A stretch of 64,000 bases of DNA from Bermanella sp044597725 (GTDB taxonomy: Bacteria; Pseudomonadota; Gammaproteobacteria; Pseudomonadales; Oceanobacteraceae), in NCBI RefSeq assembly GCF_044597725.1, contig NZ_CP139003.1, positions 806,001-870,000 on the forward strand, given 5' to 3'. Below, one piece after another: positions 27,171 through 35,028 of the stretch. A program made the translations under genes and the position numbers. Every line of letters begins with the position of its first letter. Position 1 is the first letter of the stretch. The notes beneath the pieces are model-generated. The model saw only the letters and a list, made by a program, of their open reading frames with translations. It did not search any database and was not told where the DNA came from.

Positions 27171-28334
27171 ATGAATCAGGCCGACCGCTGGTTGCTGCCC
27201 GACGGTATCGAAGAACTCTTGCCTCCCGAGGCGAAACAACTGGAAACCATTCGACGTACCTTACTGGATACCTTTAGCCATTGGGGGTATGAGTTAGTGG
27301 TTCCGCCTCAACTAGAATACCTTGAATCGTTACTTACTGGTGTCGGTAAAGACCTCAATTTACAAACGTTTAAAGTCACCGACCAGCTAACTGGGCGTTT
27401 AATGGGGCTAAGTGCCGATATTACGCCGCAAGTTGCGCGTATGGATGCCCATAGCTGGCCAAAAGAAGGGGTGAACCGCCTTTGCTACTGTGCGCAAGCA
27501 TTACATACTCGTGCTGAATCCTTGATTAGTAGTCGAGCCCCTATTTTGATTGGTGCCGAGCTTTTTGGTGAAGACAGTGTTAACGCCGATGTTGAAACAC
27601 TCAGTTTATTAATCGAAAGTCTTCACAGCATGGGTTTAAAACAAGTGCACATCGATTTGGGCCACGTCGGTATTTATCAAGCACTTGTACAAAAAGCTAA
27701 TTTTGATCATGCCACAAGCGTTATGATCTTTGAGCATCTCAATACAAAATCAGTTACCGAATACCAAACGCTTATAGAGCAACATGTAAGTGATGTTGCT
27801 TTAAAACGTGCATTCCTAGATTTGTTGACATTGAACGGTGATACATCAGTTTTAGATCAGGCTCAATCATTGCAAGAAATTGCCGATGTTGCTGCGCCTT
27901 TGAATAATCTAAAACAAATATGTCAGCGCTTGCAGCAGCGTTATCCGAGTGTTGATCTATTCTTGGATTTGGCCGAATTACGTGGCTTTGATTATCACAC
28001 TGGGGTTGTATTTGCTGCTTATGCTCCTGGCTTTGGTCAAGCACTGGCCCTTGGTGGTCGTTATGATGATACCGGTGCTGTATTTGGTCGAGCTCGCAGT
28101 GCAACGGGTTTTAGTGGTGACTTAAAGCAGTGGCTACGTGTATCAGAACAAAAACTTCAAACGACCGAGGCAATCTTTGCACCTTTGGATGCAGATTGGT
28201 CGGCCGTGACAGAGTTGCGCCAACAAGGCAAAACTGTCATTAGTGGGTTGTCACAATTAGACTCACCAGCAGCCTATGGCTGTACTTCGCAGCTGGTCCT
28301 CAAGCAGGGGCAGTGGATTATTGAAACCGTTTAA
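27171..28334 (+). CDS. hisZ: ATP phosphoribosyltransferase regulatory subunit HisZ
   Basis: HisZ is a catalytically inactive relative of histidyl-tRNA synthetase that pairs with short-form HisG for the first step of histidine synthesis. The 387 residues follow the class II synthetase core: an N-terminal PDGIEELLPPEAKQLE, then motif 2-like LCYCAQALHTR and the LRGFDYHTGVVF segment. Its presence implies a short-form HisG encoded elsewhere, as in Pseudomonas. Upstream are DUF2065 and a terminator; purA follows after 24 bases. Confidence 0.94.
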   Translation: MNQADRWLLPDGIEELLPPEAKQLETIRRTLLDTFSHWGYELVVPPQLEYLESLLTGVGKDLNLQTFKVTDQLTGRLMGLSADITPQVARMDAHSWPKEGVNRLCYCAQALHTRAESLISSRAPILIGAELFGEDSVNADVETLSLLIESLHSMGLKQVHIDLGHVGIYQALVQKANFDHATSVMIFEHLNTKSVTEYQTLIEQHVSDVALKRAFLDLLTLNGDTSVLDQAQSLQEIADVAAPLNNLKQICQRLQQRYPSVDLFLDLAELRGFDYHTGVVFAAYAPGFGQALALGGRYDDTGAVFGRARSATGFSGDLKQWLRVSEQKLQTTEAIFAPLDADWSAVTELRQQGKTVISGLSQLDSPAAYGCTSQLVLKQGQWIIETV

Positions 28335-28358
28335 GAATTAACCTAGAGCAATCCAGTT

Positions 28359-29651
28359 ATGGGCAAGAATGTCGTTGTACTCGGTACACAATGGGGTGAC
28401 GAAGGTAAAGGAAAAATCGTTGACCTTCTAACGGAAAAAGCCACCGCAGTGGTTCGTTTTCAAGGGGGCCATAACGCCGGTCATACCTTAGTTATTGATG
28501 GCGTTAAAACCGCATTACATCTGATTCCATCAGGAATCTTACGCAATGGTGTACAGTGCATTATTGGTAATGGTGTGGTTCTAGCCCCAGATGCTTTATT
28601 AAAAGAAGTGCGTGATTTAGAAGAACGTGGCGTGCCTGTAATGGAACGCTTGCGGATTTCTCACGCCTGCCCATTGATTTTGCCTTATCATGTTGCGCTT
28701 GACCAAGCCCGTGAAATTAAGCGTGGCAAAGCAAAAATTGGTACCACAGGCCGTGGTATTGGGCCAGCGTATGAAGATAAAGTAGCTCGTCGTGGTTTGC
28801 GTGTAGGTGACTTGTATCAGCCAGAATTTGCCGACAAGTTAAAAGAAGTCATGGAGTTCCATAATTTCTCACTTAAAAACTACTATGGCGTAGAAGAAGT
28901 AAGTTATGAAGAGACGCTTGCATCTTGTATGGACTGGGCTGAGCAAATTAAAGAAATCGTTGTCGATGCTGTTGAGCTAGTGCATAACATTCGTGAAGCC
29001 GGTGGCGATATTATGTTTGAAGGCGCACAAGGCACGTTGCTTGATATCGATCATGGCACGTATCCATTCGTTACGTCCTCTAACACAACTGCTGGCGGTG
29101 TTGCTTGTGGTTCGGGTGTGGGTCCGTTGTATCTCGATCAAATCATGGGTATTACCAAAGCATATACAACCCGTGTGGGTTCAGGTCCATTCCCTACAGA
29201 GTTATTTGATTCGGTAGGCGAGCACCTAGCATCGGTGGGCCATGAAAAAGGTACCACCACAGGTCGTGCTCGTCGTTGTGGTTGGTTTGATGCAGCATTA
29301 GTTAAGCATGCTATTCGAGTAAACTCAGTGAACGCGATTTGCTTAACCAAGCTTGATGTACTTGATGGATTGGAAACCGTTAAAGTGTGTGTAGGGTACG
29401 AAGATCAGCAAGGTAATAAGATGACAGTACCTGCCAGTGCCGATCAATTCGAAAAGGTGGTTCCGATTTATGAAGAATTACCTGGTTGGAGTGAAAGTAC
29501 CGTGGGTGCGCAAAAATTAGAAGATCTTCCGGAAAACGCTAAGGCTTATATTCGTTTTGTGGAAAAAGCCATTGGTGCACCTATCGACATTATTTCTACC
29601 GGTCCTGACCGAGTCGAAACCATTGTTTTAAGACATAGTTTTGATATTTAA
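28359..29651 (+). CDS. purA: adenylosuccinate synthetase
   Basis: PurA joins IMP and aspartate with GTP to give adenylosuccinate, the first committed step to AMP. The 430 residues contain GTQWGDEGKGKIVDLL (P-loop, with catalytic Asp and His in the family), GHNAGHTLV, TTGRGIGPAYEDK, TSSNTTAGG and TTGRARRCGWFD. Length and motifs are normal. It follows hisZ by 24 bases and ends with a strong terminator. Confidence 0.98.
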   Translation: MGKNVVVLGTQWGDEGKGKIVDLLTEKATAVVRFQGGHNAGHTLVIDGVKTALHLIPSGILRNGVQCIIGNGVVLAPDALLKEVRDLEERGVPVMERLRISHACPLILPYHVALDQAREIKRGKAKIGTTGRGIGPAYEDKVARRGLRVGDLYQPEFADKLKEVMEFHNFSLKNYYGVEEVSYEETLASCMDWAEQIKEIVVDAVELVHNIREAGGDIMFEGAQGTLLDIDHGTYPFVTSSNTTAGGVACGSGVGPLYLDQIMGITKAYTTRVGSGPFPTELFDSVGEHLASVGHEKGTTTGRARRCGWFDAALVKHAIRVNSVNAICLTKLDVLDGLETVKVCVGYEDQQGNKMTVPASADQFEKVVPIYEELPGWSESTVGAQKLEDLPENAKAYIRFVEKAIGAPIDIISTGPDRVETIVLRHSFDI

Positions 29652-29668
29652 TCGAAACGGTTACACTC

Positions 29669-29695
29669 AAAGCCCAGAATAATCTGGGCTTTTTT
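29669..29695 (+). terminator. intrinsic terminator after purA
   Basis: AAAGCCCAGA (29669-29678) pairs with TCTGGGCTTT (29683-29692) over a four-base loop, and T's continue to 29695. It separates purA from the next operon. Confidence 0.9.
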
Positions 29696-29728
29696 GTATC
29701 TAGGCAAATAACAGAATAAGAGGTGGTC

Positions 29729-30100
29729 ATGTCTAAACAAGCGGGTGAAAAGGTTCGTCGTGAAGTAATGGGAGATGAGTTTGTTGATCGAGCGTTAAAT
29801 AACGTTGATGAATTAACCGCACCTTTACAAGACTACTTAAACGAGCATGCTTGGGGGAGCACATGGCAGCGCCAAGAGCTGGATCGTAAAACCCGCAGTC
29901 TGGTTACACTTGCGATGTTAACGGTACAAAAAGCGACCACAGAAATAAAAGGACATACCCGTGGCGCCTTACGCAATGGCGCGAGTAAACAGGAAATTGC
30001 TGAAGTATTTTTACATTCGGCGGTATATTGTGGTGCACCTACTGCTCAGGAAGCGTTTCGAGCGGCAAAAGAAATTCTGGATGAGTGGCAAGACGAATGA
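29729..30100 (+). CDS. carboxymuconolactone decarboxylase (AhpD/PcaC-like) family protein
   Basis: The 123 residues form one CMD domain: LDRKTRSLVTLAMLTVQ, then EIKGHTRGALRNGASKQEI and HSAVYCGAPTAQEAFRAAKE. The single Cys (VYC) and no CxxC argue against an AhpD-type peroxidase partner, and favour a PcaC-like lyase or an unassigned member. No protocatechuate genes are nearby, so PcaC activity is not supported by context. AAGAGG precedes the ATG at 29729. The stop overlaps the birA start in ATGA. Confidence 0.85.
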   Translation: MSKQAGEKVRREVMGDEFVDRALNNVDELTAPLQDYLNEHAWGSTWQRQELDRKTRSLVTLAMLTVQKATTEIKGHTRGALRNGASKQEIAEVFLHSAVYCGAPTAQEAFRAAKEILDEWQDE

Positions 30101-31071
30101 ATCAGCAACTCATGCAATTATTGTCTGATGGACAGTTTCATAGTGGTGAAGAGATTGGTCAGTTATTAGGTGTCAGCCGGGCCGCTGTATGGAAGCAGCT
30201 AAAGAAACTCGAAACCATGAACATTCCAGTTCATAGTGTTAAAGGTCGGGGCTATCGCTTGCCCGAAGCGGTGGATTTGCTAATCCCAGAGAAACTATCT
30301 GAACATGGTTTAAATACCGATCTATTTGACTCTATCGACATTGCTTTGAGCATTGACTCTACCAATAGTGCAATGACCCGTTTGGCCGAACAGCAGGGTT
30401 CTGGTCGACATTTAATTTTTGCCGAAATGCAAACTCAGGGCCGAGGTAGGCGCGGACGTCAATGGGTAAGTCCGTTTGCTCGCAACCTTTATTTTTCTGT
30501 GCTGTGGACGTTTGAGCAGGGAATTGGCGCTATTCAGGGTTTGAGCTTGGCGGTTGGGTTGTCTATCCATCACACATTAAAAAACATGGGTATTGCTCAA
30601 GTTGGTCTAAAGTGGCCTAACGATGTTTTAGTGCAACAAAACGGCCAGCTAGCAAAACTAGGTGGTATTTTAATTGAGATTACTGGTGATGTAAGTGATC
30701 AATGCCAAGTGGTCATTGGTGTGGGTTTGAACTTAGATATTCACCACCGCGACTTGGCTCATATTGATCAAGCGGCAGTGGGTGTAAAGCAACTGGGTGT
30801 GACTATTGATCGCAATGCGTTTGCGGCCAATTTACTGGTAACCTTGCATCAAACTTTAGAGGCTTTTACACAAACAGGTTTCGCACCTATTCAGCCCCAT
30901 TGGAATGAAGCCGATGCATTTAAAAACACAGCGGTTAAATTAATTTTACCTAGTAGTGAAGTACAAGGCATAGCCAAGGGTGTTAACGAAAAAGGTGAAT
31001 TGCAACTAGACGTAGATGGCAAGGTGCATGTGTATAATGGTGGTGAAGTATCACTAAGACTGCAAGATTGA
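30097..31071 (+). CDS. birA: biotin--protein ligase / biotin operon repressor BirA
   Basis: BirA attaches biotin to acetyl-CoA carboxylase carrier protein and, when loaded with biotinyl-AMP, represses biotin genes. The 324 residues include an N-terminal winged helix (HSGEEIGQLLGVSRAAVWKQLKKL), so a repressor form is expected, the biotinyl-AMP loop GRGRRGRQWVSPFARNLYF, KWPNDVLV and a small C-terminal SH3-like domain. The start overlaps the preceding stop (ATGA). coaX follows by 13 bases; birA-coaX is the usual Pseudomonas order. Confidence 0.96.
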   Translation: MNQQLMQLLSDGQFHSGEEIGQLLGVSRAAVWKQLKKLETMNIPVHSVKGRGYRLPEAVDLLIPEKLSEHGLNTDLFDSIDIALSIDSTNSAMTRLAEQQGSGRHLIFAEMQTQGRGRRGRQWVSPFARNLYFSVLWTFEQGIGAIQGLSLAVGLSIHHTLKNMGIAQVGLKWPNDVLVQQNGQLAKLGGILIEITGDVSDQCQVVIGVGLNLDIHHRDLAHIDQAAVGVKQLGVTIDRNAFAANLLVTLHQTLEAFTQTGFAPIQPHWNEADAFKNTAVKLILPSSEVQGIAKGVNEKGELQLDVDGKVHVYNGGEVSLRLQD

Positions 31072-31084
31072 GCGAGGATAATAT

Positions 31085-31777
31085 ATGCGGCTTGAGCTTG
31101 ATGCAGGAAATACACGAACAAAATGGCGTTTACTTAGTAAGCGCGGCGAAGTAGTCGACATGGGTCAAGACTTGGCGCAAGCGCTGAATCGTAATCAAAT
31201 TACACAGGGTGATATAAACCAAGTATGGGTCAGTTCCGTTAGTGGTGAGCAAAATGATTGGATTAAGCAATGTTTTCCTTTTGCTGAGTTTGCCCAGGTT
31301 CAAGTCAGTCATGGTGGTTTAAGTAATAGTTATAGCGACCCCCATAAAATGGGGGTAGATCGATGGTTAGCTATGTTGGCGGTATGGCATCGGCAGCCCC
31401 GCAAAGCGCATATAGTCGTTGATGCAGGCACTGCCTTGACCATGGATATTGTTGATGAATTTGGTCGCCATGTAGGTGGGTATATTTGTCCGGGTTTAGA
31501 TTTAATGAAAACCAGTTTGCTTGGGGCTACTCATAAAGTAAAAGCTGAACACATTTGGCAAGCAGGGCGTGCCCCTGGCATTAACACCCAAATGTGTGTC
31601 GATTATGGTATTCAAGATATGGCTGTAAGCTGGATAGAAAAGCACAGTGCGAATCAGCCAAGCGCATGTCTTTGGTTGACTGGAGGTGCGGCTCAACAAA
31701 TTGTGCCCTTGTTTGAAAAGCCCATTAAATACGAGCAAAATTTAGTGCTCGATGGATTACAGGTTTATTTTGGTTAA
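31085..31777 (+). CDS. coaX: type III pantothenate kinase
   Basis: CoaX phosphorylates pantothenate, the first step to coenzyme A, and is insensitive to CoA feedback. The 230 residues show the ASKHA-type motifs of the family: LDAGNTRTKWRLL at the N-terminus, HKMGVDRWLAMLAVW and VVDAGTALTMDIVDEFGRHVGG. GAGGAT precedes the ATG. Together with birA and the next gene it forms a compact operon. Confidence 0.95.
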   Translation: MRLELDAGNTRTKWRLLSKRGEVVDMGQDLAQALNRNQITQGDINQVWVSSVSGEQNDWIKQCFPFAEFAQVQVSHGGLSNSYSDPHKMGVDRWLAMLAVWHRQPRKAHIVVDAGTALTMDIVDEFGRHVGGYICPGLDLMKTSLLGATHKVKAEHIWQAGRAPGINTQMCVDYGIQDMAVSWIEKHSANQPSACLWLTGGAAQQIVPLFEKPIKYEQNLVLDGLQVYFG

Positions 31778-31783
31778 AACACT

Positions 31784-32452
31784 ATGCGTTGGATATTGAT
31801 TTCACTTTTAATTATGAATTTGGCTTACCTAGGGTTTCATCTCGTGCAACCTAGCCCTATGGAGTCTCAGCAAGAGATAGATGTCACCGTTATTACCGAT
31901 GCTAAACCCATAAAACTGCTTGCTGAAATCCAGCCAAAAGTTAAGCCGGGATTGGCTGTGAATTCAATGGATGAGGCGCTGTGTTGGTTGGCGGGGCCAT
32001 ATAAAGTCCAATTGGATTCTCGCCATCTATATGCGCGCATGGTAGCCATGGATATACCTGCGGAAGTAGTTCCTCAGTCGGTCGTGAGTAAGGTTGAATA
32101 CTGGGTACATATCCCGCCACTGGCGAATAAAAAACAAGCACTTCGTCGTTTAAAGGAACTGCAAAAACGTGATATTGATAGTTTTATTATTACCGAGGGA
32201 GAACTAGAAAATGGTATTTCCTTGGGATTGTTTAGTCAGCAAGAGTCGGTTAAGCGTTTAACTCAAGCATTGAGCAAAAAAAATATAGAAGCGAGCATAA
32301 AAGAGTTGCCTCGAAAACGTGAGCGTTACTGGGTTAAAGCACCCATTAGCCAGCAAGTTAAACTTACCCCAGAGTTAAGACAGAGACTTGAAGGTGAAAT
32401 CTCGGTAACGTGGTCGCAAATTCTCTGTAATTCATCGTTGCCTCAAGAATAA
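31784..32452 (+). CDS. SPOR-like domain membrane protein
   Basis: The 222 residues begin with one membrane helix (WILISLLIMNLAYLGFHLV), followed by a periplasmic part. The segment YWVHIPPLANKKQALRRLKELQKRDIDSF and the later GISLGLFSQQESVKRLTQAL fit a SPOR peptidoglycan-binding domain, as found at the coaX end of this operon in Pseudomonas. A role at the division site is inferred from the domain. The -35 of the downstream tRNA promoter P1 overlaps its last codons. Confidence 0.75.
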   Translation: MRWILISLLIMNLAYLGFHLVQPSPMESQQEIDVTVITDAKPIKLLAEIQPKVKPGLAVNSMDEALCWLAGPYKVQLDSRHLYARMVAMDIPAEVVPQSVVSKVEYWVHIPPLANKKQALRRLKELQKRDIDSFIITEGELENGISLGLFSQQESVKRLTQALSKKNIEASIKELPRKRERYWVKAPISQQVKLTPELRQRLEGEISVTWSQILCNSSLPQE

Positions 32453-32466
32453 AACTTGGGTATAGT
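32438..32466 (+). promoter_or_regulatory. promoter P1 of the tRNA-tuf operon
   Basis: TTGCCT (32438-32443), a 17-base spacer and TATAGT (32461-32466) are followed by a GC-rich discriminator (GCGCTCCGC), the kind linked to stringent control. The -35 lies within the end of the SPOR-like gene. Confidence 0.5.
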
Positions 32467-32556
32467 GCGCTCCGCTTCCTGAGAGCGGTTCAAGAATTTT
32501 GAGCGCCTGTCGTTAAGTTAAAACTTTGTAAGTATGTAATTTTTAAAGAGAATTAC

Positions 32557-32585
32557 TTGACAAGCAAGAGTGAGAACGGCAGAAT
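32557..32585 (+). promoter_or_regulatory. promoter P2 of the tRNA-tuf operon
   Basis: A perfect TTGACA (32557-32562) stands 17 bases before CAGAAT (32580-32585), followed by the GC-rich CTGCGCCAC. The predicted start is about 9 bases before tRNA-Tyr. Confidence 0.65.
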
Positions 32586-32600
32586 CTGCGCCACAATTTA

Positions 32601-32684
32601 GGTGGGGTTCCCGAGTGGCCAAAGGGATCAGACTGTAAATCTGACGCGAAAGCTTCGCTGGTTCGAATCCAGCTCCCACCACCA
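32601..32684 (+). tRNA. tRNA-Tyr (GTA)
   Basis: The acceptor arm GGTGGGG pairs with TCCCACC, with encoded CCA; the anticodon GTA is at 32635-32637 in GACTGTAAATC. It has the long variable arm of bacterial class II tRNA-Tyr and a GTTCGAATC T loop. Confidence 0.97.
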
Positions 32685-32741
32685 TTTATTAAGCAAATCT
32701 TAGAATAGCTAATCAATATTTTAAGTGGTCTTTTAGGCTTT

Positions 32742-32815
<74 letters not shown>

Positions 32816-32820
32816 GTGTC

Positions 32821-32896
<76 letters not shown>

Positions 32897-32986
32897 GTAA
32901 TGATTAAAATTGAAGGTAGTTCTTGGCCAGAAGTGGTTGAACTGCCTTTTTCTGTATCTATGACATGCAAAAACTGAGGCGTTATT

Positions 32987-34210
32987 ATGGCTAAGGAATC
33001 TTTTGAGCGTAGCAAGCCACACGTAAACGTGGGCACCATTGGTCACGTTGACCACGGTAAAACTACACTAACGGCAGCACTAACACGTGTATGTGCGGAA
33101 GTATTTGGTGGTCAAGCGGTAGCGTTTGACGGCATCGACAATGCGCCAGAAGAGCGTGATCGCGGTATCACCATCGCCACGTCTCACGTAGAGTATGAAT
33201 CAACAGATCGTCACTACGCACACGTAGACTGCCCAGGGCACGCCGACTATGTAAAAAACATGATCACCGGTGCGGCACAAATGGACGGCGCGATCTTGGT
33301 ATGTGGCGCGACAGACGGCCCAATGCCACAAACACGTGAGCACATCCTACTATCACGTCAGGTAGGTGTACCTTACATCGTAGTATTCTTGAACAAAGCT
33401 GACCTACTAGCAGAAGACTGTGGTGGTTTCGGCACAGAAGAATACAACGAAATGCTAGAGCTAGTAGACATGGAACTACGTGATCTACTATCTGAATACG
33501 ACTTCCCAGGTGATGACACTCCAATCATCCCAGGTTCAGCCCTAATGGCGCTAAACGGCGAAGACGAAAACGAACTAGGTACAACTGCTGTTAAGAAGCT
33601 AGTTGAAGCCCTAGACAGCTACATCCCAGAGCCAGAGCGTGCAGTAGACGGCGCCTTCATCATGCCGATCGAAGACGTATTCTCAATCCAAGGCCGTGGT
33701 ACAGTAGTAACAGGTCGTGTTGAGCGTGGTATCGTTAAAACAGGTGAAGAAGTAGAAATCATCGGTATTAAAGATACAACGAAGACGGTTGTAACGGGTG
33801 TAGAAATGTTTCGCAAGATGCTAGACGAAGGTCGTGCAGGCGAGAACTGTGGTGTACTACTACGTGGTACTAAGCGTGATGAAGTACAGCGTGGTCAAGT
33901 ATTGGCTAAGCCTGGTTCAATCACACCACACACTAAATTCGAAGCCGAAGTATACGTACTAGGTAAAGATGAAGGTGGTCGTCACACACCATTCTTCAAA
34001 GGTTACCGTCCACAGTTCTACTTCCGTACAACTGACGTAACAGGTGAGTGTATCCTACCTGAAGGCGTAGAAATGGTAATGCCTGGTGACAACGTACAGC
34101 TAACAGCTGAACTGATTGCACCAATCGCGATGGACGAAGGTCTACGTTTCGCGATTCGTGAAGGCGGTCGTACAGTAGGTGCGGGCGTAGTTGCTAAAAT
34201 CATCGAATAA
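32987..34210 (+). CDS. tuf: elongation factor Tu, first copy
   Basis: EF-Tu delivers aminoacyl-tRNA to the ribosome as a GTP complex. The 407 residues carry G1 (GHVDHGKTT), the switch I RGITIA, G3 DCPGH and G4 NKAD. An insertion of about 10 residues (LAEDCGGFGTEEYNEM) follows NKAD compared with E. coli. Protein sequence is identical to the second copy at 51387; the genes differ at only five third-codon positions. About 24 of 28 leucines use CTA. It is transcribed with tRNA-Tyr/Gly/Thr and ends at a hairpin terminator, beyond which lies a repeat array. Confidence 0.98.
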   Translation: MAKESFERSKPHVNVGTIGHVDHGKTTLTAALTRVCAEVFGGQAVAFDGIDNAPEERDRGITIATSHVEYESTDRHYAHVDCPGHADYVKNMITGAAQMDGAILVCGATDGPMPQTREHILLSRQVGVPYIVVFLNKADLLAEDCGGFGTEEYNEMLELVDMELRDLLSEYDFPGDDTPIIPGSALMALNGEDENELGTTAVKKLVEALDSYIPEPERAVDGAFIMPIEDVFSIQGRGTVVTGRVERGIVKTGEEVEIIGIKDTTKTVVTGVEMFRKMLDEGRAGENCGVLLRGTKRDEVQRGQVLAKPGSITPHTKFEAEVYVLGKDEGGRHTPFFKGYRPQFYFRTTDVTGECILPEGVEMVMPGDNVQLTAELIAPIAMDEGLRFAIREGGRTVGAGVVAKIIE

Positions 34211-34235
34211 TATTCGAGTGATTTAAGTACAAAAG

Positions 34236-34261
34236 AAAGGCAGCTTCGGCTGCCTTTTTTT
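34236..34261 (+). terminator. intrinsic terminator after tuf copy 1
   Basis: AAAGGCAGC and GCTGCCTTT pair around a stable TTCG tetraloop and are followed by T's to 34261. The same hairpin follows the second tuf gene. Confidence 0.95.
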
Positions 34262-34427
34262 ATACCTGAAAAGTAGTAGTGCGGCCGGAGCTCCAGCGAC
34301 TCCCGTAATGGGGTTTTTAGATCTGTCGAATTCCTCAAAAAACATAGTAGTGCGGCCGGAGCTCTAGCGACCCCCGCAATTTTGGGCTTTCTAAATCCGC
34401 TCCGTTTTTAAACCCCGCCACGCTTTT

Positions 34428-34529
34428 CGAGAATCATCCATAGTCTCACGGACGCTGCCAGTACATCCATGTAAGCTCGCATTCGCCATCCATGGCTCAT
34501 GACGCCGCTCGCTTTATGAATGTTCCTCG
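34428..34529 (-). repeat. 102-bp hairpin element, copy 1 left
   Basis: Ends CGAGAATCATCCAT and ATGAATGTTCCTCG are imperfect inverted repeats. Read on the minus strand, it has hairpins GCCA-TGGA-TGGC (34485-34496) and TACA-TGGA-TGTA (34462-34473). The second matches the CsrA consensus core ACANGGAUGU. Confidence 0.8.
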
Positions 34530-34647
34530 AAAATCGTAAGCCTTTGGTTATCGAACGCTTATCGAATTGATTTCATAAGTAGTGCGGTCGGAGCCGTAGG
34601 CGACCCCCGCAACAAAACGTTTGGATAGTCAAAAATGTTAACGATTT

Positions 34648-34751
34648 GCGGAAGCTGCTCGTAAAGCGAGCGGCGTTGCGTGCCATGGATGGCACGCGCG
34701 AGCCTATAGGGATATATTTACGGCGTCCGTGAGACTACGAACAACTTCCGG
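34648..34751 (+). repeat. 104-bp hairpin element, copy 1 right
   Basis: Ends GCGGAAGCTGCTCG and CGAACAACTTCCGG pair at 11 of 14 positions. Inside are hairpins GCGTGCCA-TGGA-TGGCACGC (34678-34697), TATA-GGGA-TATA (34705-34716) and TACGG-CGT-CCGTG (34719-34731). It is the inverse counterpart of the left element. Confidence 0.8.
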
Positions 34752-35028
34752 AAAGCGTAAGCGATATTGATAACCCCATTGCGGGAGTCGCTAGAGCTCC
34801 GGCCGCACTACTGAAGCTTTCGGAAAGCGTAAGCCGGCTTGGATATTGTGAAGAGTTTGAAACCCAATTGCGGGGGTCGCTTAGGCTCCGGCCGCACTAC
34901 GAAAGCGTAAGTGGCATCGAAAACAACATTGCGGGAGTGTGATTATAAAGATTAACGTCGTGATTGCTTTCTGCTTGCCCCATAAATCCCTATAATCGCG
35001 CCTTTCAATTTTGACGTTGGAGTCAAGA

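Larger units (their letters stand above)
34276..34938. repeat. post-tuf repeat array, copy 1 (large imperfect inverted repeat)
   Basis: This gene-free stretch is built from interspersed repeats. Three 33-34 nt units run forward (34276-34308, 34347-34379, 34579-34612) and two run in reverse (34779-34811, 34868-34900), with a reverse fragment at 34929-34938. Each starts GTAGTGCGGCCGGAGC and ends AGCGACCCCCGCAA, with small changes. Between them are a forward 102-bp element and a reverse 104-bp element, and GAAAGCGTAAG motifs at 34751, 34823 and 34901. The left and right halves are complementary, with the centre near 34579-34648. No coding gene is supported here. Confidence 0.9.

Noticed and set aside
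29729..30100. AhpD alkylhydroperoxidase
   Set aside because: The CxxC redox pair is missing; only one Cys is in the motif.
34018..34338. A 106-codon minus-strand open frame over the end of tuf and into the array
   Set aside because: It is mostly antisense to tuf, and its composition follows the opposite strand's codons; no ribosome binding site.
34276..34938. CRISPR array
   Set aside because: Repeats occur in both orientations with uneven spacers (38-200 bases), and no cas genes are nearby.
34276..34938. Insertion sequence or phage attachment site
   Set aside because: No transposase or integrase frame exists, and no target-site duplication could be defined.
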